A stretch of DNA of 17,500 bases, taken from Chromera velia (lineage: Eukaryota; Sar; Chromeraceae). Of this stretch, positions 7,244 through 14,259 are shown piece by piece. The DNA is taken from positions 37,501 to 55,000 of the forward strand of contig JAHBMJ010005749.1 of the NCBI GenBank assembly GCA_018398765.1, in the 5' to 3' direction. Position numbers and translations under genes: made by a program. Numbering within the stretch: position 1 is the first letter of the stretch; every line of letters begins with the position of its first letter. The notes beneath the pieces are model-generated. The model saw nothing but the letters and a program-made list of their open reading frames with translations, made no database searches and was not told the DNA's origin.

Positions 7244-8999
7244 TTACAATTAATCACCCCAAGAAGGAAGTCTATCTTCAAGCGCGGGCGCGCGCACGTA
7301 TGTTAACGTTGTGTGTTGGTATTTTTTTTTGTATTTTGTTAAATTTTTGTATCAATTTTATAGTTAGATTGTCTTTTTCATACCTTCTATGCTCTGGGCT
7401 CTTCGGCGCATATATGTAAATATGCATGCAGATAAGTACATGCGGACCCTATTGGGGTATCAGTAGCGCTTCAGAATAGTTCAGAAAGCAGCAACATCTA
7501 TAATCTTGGCATCTGTTCAGGCAAGCCATGGTGTACGTGGTACACAGGTTACGGAGATGCTGCTTTGGAGGGAGTTTTCGGCCTATGTGGGCCTTGCAGA
7601 GAAAAAAGAGTAAAAGAAGGGGGGGAGCCAGTACGGGTGCTAGCAAGAGAATTGAAAAAAAGAGAAAGACCGTTTTGATGTTTAAGAGATAGAAAAGACA
7701 CAAACGGAAAGAAGAGCCTGACAACATCAGATTGAAGAAACATGACAAAAGAGCTAAAAGCCGTTAAACGTGCAAAAGAATTTATGGATGTAAAGAAAAG
7801 GTTTAATAAAAAAATGTTGAGGAGAAACAAATTTTTTTAACTAGCTAAGGAACCTATTGAAGAAGAAGACGGATAAGGGAAAAGGAGGACCACAACGCTC
7901 ATCCATAGATAGGCAGAGTTGACCACGTGAACACACAGAGAATGAAAGGTATTAATTTTTATCCATCGTGGCTAGGCGCGGCGGCCTAGTCCGAGGGGCT
8001 TGCACTTGCAACAGATTGGCCGTAATAGACGGACAGGACCTATGCCTTGGCAAGATGCATACTGGTTCGACAAAGGACCAGAGAGACACTAAAGAGATAT
8101 TGGAGTAATGGATATCGACCATGAAAAACAAAAAACCTTTTCGCTGCATACTCGCATGCATGCAAACCGATACGAAGTCCGAATCCATGCATGCATGTCA
8201 AGCTCTATATAGCTATATGAATATATAGTCTGTTCGATCGTCGATCATGAACTCGATCATGCAGACGGATCTTCCATGCATTGTTGAACCTGAATACCTT
8301 CATAACTCCCCCCCTCTTCACTCCCTCTGATGAATGCAGCACGGTATGAACCAATCACAAGAGCGCATTTAATGACTCACTTAAGCGGACTGATCATCAA
8401 TGAATTGAAGAGCTGAAGTCACAAGAGTAACGCAGACGAAGGGTTGTTTGTCCTCGGTCCTTTCTTTGGATCCCTCTTCAAAAATGATCCGACGGCGAAA
8501 AGGCGCTGCTGAGCTCTGCCACGTGCGTCGATGGTCGTCTTATTTGTATGTGACTCTGTTCTGTACCTTGATACGCCAATGCAAATGTGGAACTTCCTTA
8601 CTCGGATCCATAGGAAAGGTCAGTGACTTACTGACTGACTGACTGACTGTGTAAAGGTAAAGGGCACCTGAACCACGACTCATTACCCACCGTGCTGCTC
8701 GTGCATGAGCTGCTCGAAAGGTGTTGGCAAGCACCTCAACAGCCTTGTAAGATACTACCCAGACATGCTACAGTCGAAACATCTTACAGTTGCATGCGCC
8801 AGGTGGTTTCAAGCCCTCTCTGTCAGGAGGCACACAAGCCAGACAGCTAGGCAGCAAGTCGATCCAATTTGCAGTCACACAAAAAGCCAGCCATCCACCC
8901 CTTCGCCACTTACTCTGGTTTACATGTCGCACATTCGGCCGGACACCAAGACACTGTGGTGGCCCCCGAGACAGATCGCATGCAGGCAGACAGCCCTAT
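7244..8999. other. Intergenic stretch without a supported gene
   Basis: The first part (7244-7450) is T-rich with a GCGC run. From 7450 to 7960 it is purine-rich with A-runs and only low-complexity open frames. At 8440-8640 several short frames are open and a GTCAGT donor-like site follows at 8620, but no family is recognisable and in-frame stops break the best reading. A short (CTGA)n lies at 8631-8649. I found no tRNA fold. Confidence 0.5.
8151..8280. repeat. Cluster of short palindromes
   Basis: GCATGCATGC-type palindromes occur near 8155 and 8186, an inverted ctatata...tatatag pair at 8204-8228, and repeated cgatcatg blocks at 8242-8260. They may form small hairpins or be binding sites. 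TGCATGC is a known AP2-factor-type motif in apicomplexans, but no function can be assigned here. Confidence 0.5.
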
Positions 9000-9174
9000 A
9001 GTCAGAGAGTCAGACAGTCAGAGAGTCAGAAAGTCAGAGAGTCAGAAGTCGGAGAGTCAGAGAGTCAGAAAGTCAGAGAGTCAGAGAGGCAGACAATCAG
9101 AGAGTCAGACAGTCAGAGAGCCAGACAGTCAGAAAGTCAGAGAGTCAGAAAGTGAGACAGTCAGAGAACGAGCT
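9000..9174. repeat. 8-bp minisatellite (GTCAGAGA)n, degenerate
   Basis: About twenty degenerate copies of gtcagaga and its variants (gtcagaca, gtcagaaa, gccagaca) occur in a row. It lies upstream of the sushi-domain gene and has no gene of its own. Confidence 0.9.
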
Positions 9175-9360
9175 TCCCAAACGGCAGAGACGAAGAATGA
9201 ATGTGTTCTCATCCATTCGAGAGATCGATCACCTTTCCAGGCTCTCAGTGAGGCAGGCAGGCAGGTAGAGGATTTCAACGGGAGGTTCCTGATGCAGGGA
9301 TCGGAAAAGAGGGCAGGGAGGTAGTATAAGAATTTATATCGATCCTTATTGGTTCGGCAG

Positions 9361-9620
9361 GAGGAGTGGGGGTCCTCTGGTGGATGCATGGAAAGATTAA
9401 GAAGGCATGGGAGGAGTGGGGGTCCTCTGGTGGATGCATGGAAAGATTAAGAAGGGGTGGGAGGAGTGGGGGTCCTCTGGTGGATGCATGGAAAGATTAA
9501 GAAGGCATGGGAGGAGTGGGGGTCCTCTGGTGAATGCATGGAAAGATTAAGAAGGCATGGGAGGAGTGGGGGTCCTCTGGTGGATGCATGGAAAGATTAA
9601 GAAGGCATGGGAGGAATGGG
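9361..9620. repeat. 50-bp minisatellite, five full copies and a partial one
   Basis: Copies begin at exactly 9361, 9411, 9461, 9511 and 9561, with ten bases of a sixth at 9611. The unit opens gaggagtgggggtcctctgg and ends gaaagattaagaaggcatgg. Only three differences were noted: GG for CA in copy 2, A for G in copy 4, and A for G in the partial copy. The low divergence indicates recent expansion. Each unit contains a TGCATG core. Confidence 0.97.
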
Positions 9621-10166
9621 GGAAGAAGAGAGGGGGGAAAGGATTGGTTTGATCTTCGGGAGCGCGGCCTTCCTCAAGGCATACAATTGATATTTACATG
9701 AATGGGCTTTTTGCTTTGGCTTTCTAAGCCGTCCTGAATGAATTGTCTTTTTCTTCCTTCCATGTTTATGCAGATGCTGGGACAGGCTTCAGGATACGAA
9801 GACGGTTCGTGACGACGAGAGAGAAGGGAGGGCATTTGATTCATTCTCTTTCCTTTGAGCCGCCTGGCCCTGCTTCGTTTCCTGGACATGAGCACATTCC
9901 TGTTTTCTTTTTCTTTTCTTGCTCATTTGTGGCCGAAGGCGCAAAGTCAGAAGGAAAAACCAACATAAATGTCAACGGAAATACCAATAGACAGACTCAT
10001 AGACAGGCAGACAGATTTACAGAAAGGCAGACAGACCTACAGACAGAGACGGATCCACACGCTTTCCACCTCTTCTCCTCCATTTCCTGCTTTCTCTTCT
10101 CAATTCATTTCTCCCGTCGATCTTCCCTCCCTCCATCCGCACTCGCATCGAATTCCCTCCCTGCAG
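9621..10166 (+). other. Probable 5' region or intron of the right-hand gene
   Basis: A strong acceptor-like tract (cttccttccatgtttatgcag) ends at 9773, and another ends at 10166 (ccctccctgcag). Between them the frame is open but low in complexity, with a GACAGA-rich patch at 9990-10050. No matching donor or start codon could be fixed, so first exon and promoter remain unknown. Confidence 0.4.
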
Positions 10167-10546
10167 GCTCCGGACAGGAACAGGCCCCTGCACCTGGCCT
10201 GGCAACGGCAGACGCTATGGTTGAGTTGAGCAGCACCAGCAGCGCCCTTTCAGGTCCTGAAGTCCAAACTTTCGATTCTTTCGACTCCAGCTGTCGGCCG
10301 TTGTCTGTGGACTCCATTCTCTTTGGACACTCCCGCTGTCCGCAAGGACGCACTTTTGATTTTGTTGAGGGACTGGACATGCCGGTGGACGGGGAGGGCA
10401 GACTGGTGGTCACGCAGGTCACCGCCAATGGGGGCAGAGCAGTGACGCAGTGGCGCGACGAGTTCTACGGTGTCTCTATCTTTGAGGCTCCAGAAGATGT
10501 TGCGATGGCACCTCTTCTCGGACAGACGTCAGCTGAGCGCTCTTGA
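10167..10546 (+). CDS. Candidate upstream exon, no known domain
   Basis: After a good acceptor ending at 10166 the frame stays open to TGA at 10544-10546, with a complexity and codon choice unlike the repeats around it. Recognisable stretches are VQTFDSFDSSCRPLSVDSI, FDFVEGLDMPVDGEGRLV and QWRDEFYGVSIFEAPEDV. I do not recognise the family. It may be the end of a separate small gene, or an exon of the sushi gene using an internal donor. GTCAGC at 10528 or GTGTCT at 10470 are possible, and the latter gives a phase-correct path to 11151 only through a putative 8-nt exon (10769-10776). An internal ATG at 10217 could be a start. Confidence 0.45.
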
Positions 10547-11150
10547 GTTTTTTTTTCCTTTTCTGGAAAATGGGGGGGTGTGGAACATTAACCTTCCTCT
10601 AGGTTTCCTTCCTGGCATGCATGGTCTGACTGTCTAAGTGTGGCTTCATCATTTCGTGCAAGCGCTCCTTCTTGCCGACTTTCCCTCTTGACTCCTTTTT
10701 CTTCTTGCTTTTTTCTCCTTTCTGTCTTCTCATCCCTTTTCCCCCTTTTTAAAAAATGCTGGATGCAGAGATCCGAGTAAGGATGACGCGGCTTTCTTTC
10801 TCTCTTTCTCTCGTGAACAAGGCACTCACCTTGTCTCTGGGCTCCCCTGTCCTCTCCTGCTTCCACGGGCCCGCGATGTCAGTCGGGTCGACGCAAAATG
10901 AAGTGAAAAAATTAATTACGTCCCTCGATCGGGTCTCAAGAAACGTTTGCTCCTTCGTGCCGGGTCAAAAGTTTCTTGTTGATAGAGAGGGATGCGTGAA
11001 GTCGAGCACATGCATCCAGCACTGCTTTGTTGGTTTGTTTGTTTAGTTCAAACTCATTTCTTTGATAATATACCCACCCACCCACCCACACAGATGTATG
11101 CATGCCTCCCTCCCCTTCTCCTCCTCTCCATCCATGCCTCCTGTTTGCAG
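10547..11150 (+). other. Intron-like stretch
   Basis: It is pyrimidine-rich with a long tract (10680-10750) before gatgcag (acceptor to 10768) and GTAAGG (10777), which would frame eight bases. (CCCA)n lies at 11072-11091. The stretch ends with a clear acceptor, cctcctgtttgcag, at 11150. The open frame at 10756-11046 has no recognisable domain and no splice support. Confidence 0.45.
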
Positions 11151-11291
11151 ACGGCGTCTTTGGATCCCACTCCTCTGCCCCGTGTGTCAATCTTGGAGGA
11201 GGGCCGCTTCCTTCTTCTCTTCTACGCCTCCATGGAGGGAAGACAGACCGACACCGAGTACGTGCTGTTCGACAATGGCCATGGACTGCAG
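11151..11291 (+). CDS. Exon of an unrecognised domain (phase 0-0)
   Basis: Forty-seven codons lie between cctcctgtttgcag and the donor GTATGT. They encode PRVSILEEGRFLLLFYASM and then TDTEYVLFDNGHGLQ. The alternation of hydrophobic and charged residues suggests beta strands. It joins in phase to the exon at 11480; the other phases would bring an immediate stop there. Confidence 0.65.
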
Positions 11292-11479
11292 GTATGTCGG
11301 TGTGTATCTTGCGCCTCCTTTTTTCATCCGCAAGTAGCTGTGTTTCACTGCATGCCCATGAGTATCTCTCGAGGTGCCAGCTTTCTCATCATATGCCACG
11401 GACATGCATCGCATCGGTCCTCTGATGAACTGGTCTGTTTGCTTGTCCTACATCTGTGGTCTTTTCTGCCTGTGTGCAG

Positions 11480-11816
11480 GTGGGATTCAAGACTGAGGTT
11501 GAGGACGGGGCCGTGTCTGTGAAGTTTGGGCTGTTGCACCCAGGAGGCGGGAGTGCGATGGCTCACGTGTGTGGGGGGCACGATGGTTTGTTTGCAGTTC
11601 AATTGCAGAAGGAGAAAGGAGAAGAGCACATCCTCGTGACACTGTCCAAGATGGGCGTGCAGCTCGGAAGCTTCAAATTGCCTGAAGAGCCCAGCAGGTT
11701 GCTTAAGGAGGTCAGGCGGCTCGGGGACGGCAATTCAGTTGAGGAAGAATTTCCGTCAACATGTTGTGCTTGCCGCATGAACGCTGGCGTGTGGGGAAAA
11801 GTTTATTCGGAAGGAA
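11480..11816 (+). CDS. Exon of an unrecognised beta-rich, partly Cys-containing domain
   Basis: The acceptor is tgcctgtgtgcag and the donor GTGAGT at 11817, giving phase 0 in and phase 1 out. It encodes VGFKTEVEDGAVSVKFGLL, HVCGGHDGLFAVQLQKEK, HILVTLSKMGVQLGSFKL and, near the end, FPSTCCACRMNAGVWGKVY. With the previous exon it could form a beta-sandwich of about 150 residues that precedes the cysteine-rich modules. I do not recognise the family. The outgoing phase 1 matches the next firm exon at 12524, directly or through 12009-12035. Confidence 0.68.
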
Positions 11817-12008
11817 GTGAGTGTGCTGGGTTCTGACTGAATCGGTCTGCGTTTTTCATTCTCTTACTAACGTAAGGCAGAGAGAGAGCTTTGTATGATG
11901 AGATTCGAGTGCTCACCCAATCCATTCGCAGCACCTTGCTATTCTGTGACATTTTCTGATTTTCGTGCCCCACATGACTGACGGACTGGCTAGATGGCTG
12001 GTGTGCAG

Positions 12009-12035
12009 GCACTTATGGCAACCAGCAAGATGACG
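12009..12035 (+). CDS. Possible 27-nt micro-exon (phase 1-1)
   Basis: The acceptor is ggctggtgtgcag and the donor GTGGGT (the same hexamer as at 16420). In phase it encodes TYGNQQDD with split codons at both ends. It would link the exon ending at 11816 to the one starting at 12524 without changing frame. A competing reading of 12009-12223 in another frame is open but does not fit the incoming phase. Confidence 0.35.
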
Positions 12036-12523
12036 GTGGGTTGCGACTGCGGCGGTGAGAACTGCTTCGAAGGCCGGCTGGGGTACATTTACTTTGGGAA
12101 AGAGCACATGGGAGAGACAGAGCTGGGACAGTTTTCCTCCAAAGTACTTCGAAATGTCCTTGGTCAGTCAAACAATTTTGTTTGTGGGTCTGTCGGTCTG
12201 GTCAGATTTTTTGCCGGTAGTATGTAAGAAAGGGAATGCACGTCTTTTCTTTTTGCGCGTTGAAGGAAGAAATCTTTGTTCGAAATAGATCATCAATCTC
12301 TTCTCCTGCTGAACAGAAATAGGCGTTGGAACAAAGGAAGGCCGGCCATCTGTTCCTCTCACCTCTCCCGCTTCGGGTGCTTGACTGCCCAGTGTGCCGC
12401 TTGTGCTTTTCTCTCTCAGCTATTACGTGGCAGCCTTTCCCTGTAGTCCAGGAGCATCCATCGCACGGCGTGTTTTCTTGTGTTTTACTCTGCTGGTGAG
12501 TGTGAGTGACACTCTGGCTGCAG

Positions 12524-12685
12524 AAGTCCCCAACTTTTGTGGAGACGGAAACGTCCAAGACGGGGAGCAGTGCGACCTGAGCGTCTGTACGGGAATCCCA
12601 GCGGCTGTGATCCAAAACAAAAAGAATGCGAACCTGGCGATTTGCAGACAAAATGAGGGCGCATACTGCAGTTGCAATTGCAAAG
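12524..12685 (+). CDS. Exon: CGDG...EQCD cysteine-rich module
   Basis: The acceptor is gacactctggctgcag and the donor GTGAGC. It encodes VPNFCGDGNVQDGEQCD, then a spacer with AVIQNKKNANLAIC, then NEGAYCSCNCK, seven cysteines in all. CGDG-x-x-x-x-GEQCD is the hallmark of DUF4215/Myxococcales-type cysteine-rich repeats, which occur in secreted proteins of protists and bacteria. Upstream of this exon the frame is open and hydrophobic (VFLCFTLLVSV) but has no ATG, so it is probably intron rather than a signal peptide. Confidence 0.8.
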
Positions 12686-14221
12686 GTGAGCAGTGAATAG
12701 AGAAAGAAGCTTTGTGCTCTTCCATTTGACCCCTTCCCTGGGGAGTGGATCACTTAGGGGGCACATACAGAGAGGCGCTGTGGAGCACAAAAAGAAAGAG
12801 AAGCTTGCTTCCCATCACCATAGAATAGGTACTCCCGTGCAGAAAGGGGAAGATGTACGAGGCTGAGGCTGAAGGTGTCGGAACAAAATGGATGGGGTTT
12901 ATCTTTTTTGTCTCTCTTTCGTCCGTCCTTTCTGCACTGATTTCCTTTTTGTTTTTCATCTGTCGGCATCCAGCTCTCCTTTCCTTCCCTCCTGCCTACT
13001 CAAGTAAGTCGAATACATATTTGTGTATGCATGACGGTTGACTGTGTATCTGTCTGCCTGTCTGCCTTCCTCCCTGCCTGCAGTTGAATGTCCCCCTATC
13101 GAGACAGTACTTGAGAACGGAGAAAGGTTTCTCGTGGAGGACAACGGCAGACACGCGGGTGGATTTGCAGACCTCAGGTGTAAGTCTCCTCTCCACCCTC
13201 CCGTGCCCCTGTCCGTGGAATCCGACAGGGTCTTCTGCGGTCTCCACGAACCGGGCAAATGGAGCACCCCTGTGTTGTCCTGTCACAACGCCTGTGACCT
13301 AGAAGAGGAGCCCTGGTGGACGGAGGCAGGGGCACAAGAGATGTACGAGATCATCGTAGACGCACAGGCCGAGGGGGGGGGGACAAAGGTTCGATCAGGC
13401 TCTCACCTGACCGTTAGATGCAAGAGCGGTTTTCACTCTCCAGTTGGAACGCCCAACTTCCAGCCGATGTCCTGTGTCGACGGAAAGTTTGAAGCCAAAA
13501 CGTTGCTCTGTCTGGAGGTGTGTCCAGAGCCCGCAGCTTTGGGTGAGGGATTTCACATGGCGTCATCTGAGCGGTACGCAGGTGCCACCCGAGAGCTCAC
13601 CTGCAGCAGTGGGCACAAAAGTCCAATTTTGAACCAAGATGGGTGGACGCTTGACCAGCAAACTCTGGTGTGTGACAGAGGATCCTTCACCAAGTCTGCG
13701 ATAGAATGCCCCAGTCAGTCATGCTTCATTTGCCCCCGTGTTGCATTGATTTCCGCAGAGGCAAAGTTTAAGATGCCATTTTGGTGCATTGGAATGCCCT
13801 GCAAAACCCTATCCAAAACAGGCAGCGTTCCTCATTCAACTCTTCTCCAGGCCAAGACGAATCGGTCTGCCTTCTTCCTTCTCCTTCAAAGGGAGAGGCG
13901 GAGGTAGACTGGAACAAGTACAGGAAGGCGCAAAAAGATTTCCTTCTCCTTTTCTCCCCTTAGATAGACAGTTGCGTAAAAAAGCTGCATCCAGAGAGAC
14001 AGACAGACAAGTCGACAGTCAACGAATTTCTCAGATAGAAAACAAGACAACCAAACAGACAGAAAATATACAGATAGATACCAAAACAGGCAGGAAAGCA
14101 GGAAAGCAGGAAGGACAGCATCCAGCAAGACAGTGAGACTGGCAGAGAGTCGGGAAGAGGAGGAAGAGGATCTGATGTTTCTTTCGTGTTTCTTTAGACA
14201 ATGAACCAGATGGTGAGGTGA

Positions 14222-14259
<38 letters not shown>

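Noticed and set aside
7952-8188. Minus-strand open frame of 78 codons and a GC-rich patch that looked tRNA-like near 7970-8010
   Set aside because: The frame has no recognisable domain, and the patch does not fold into a cloverleaf with the conserved T-loop.
8540-8630. Short frame with LFVCDSVLYLDTPMQMW, which vaguely resembles a reverse transcriptase segment
   Set aside because: No catalytic Asp pair is present, stops are close on both sides, and no neighbouring motif supports a retroelement.
9743-10166. Long open frame upstream of the exon at 10167
   Set aside because: It starts from a non-ATG codon, runs through a low-complexity GACAGA repeat and a pyrimidine tract, and ends in a clear acceptor, so it is probably intron or leader.
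12009-12223. Open frame with VGCDCGGENCFEGRLGYIYF as a longer exon
   Set aside because: The frame needs incoming phase 0, but the strong donor at 11817 leaves phase 1. Following it would lead through 12420 into a hydrophobic stretch that looks like an intron end. It stays possible as an alternative form.
12421-12523. Hydrophobic stretch VFLCFTLLVSV as a signal peptide directly before the CGDG module
   Set aside because: There is no ATG in this frame upstream of it. The segment ends in a typical acceptor (gacactctggctgcag), which makes an intron end more likely.
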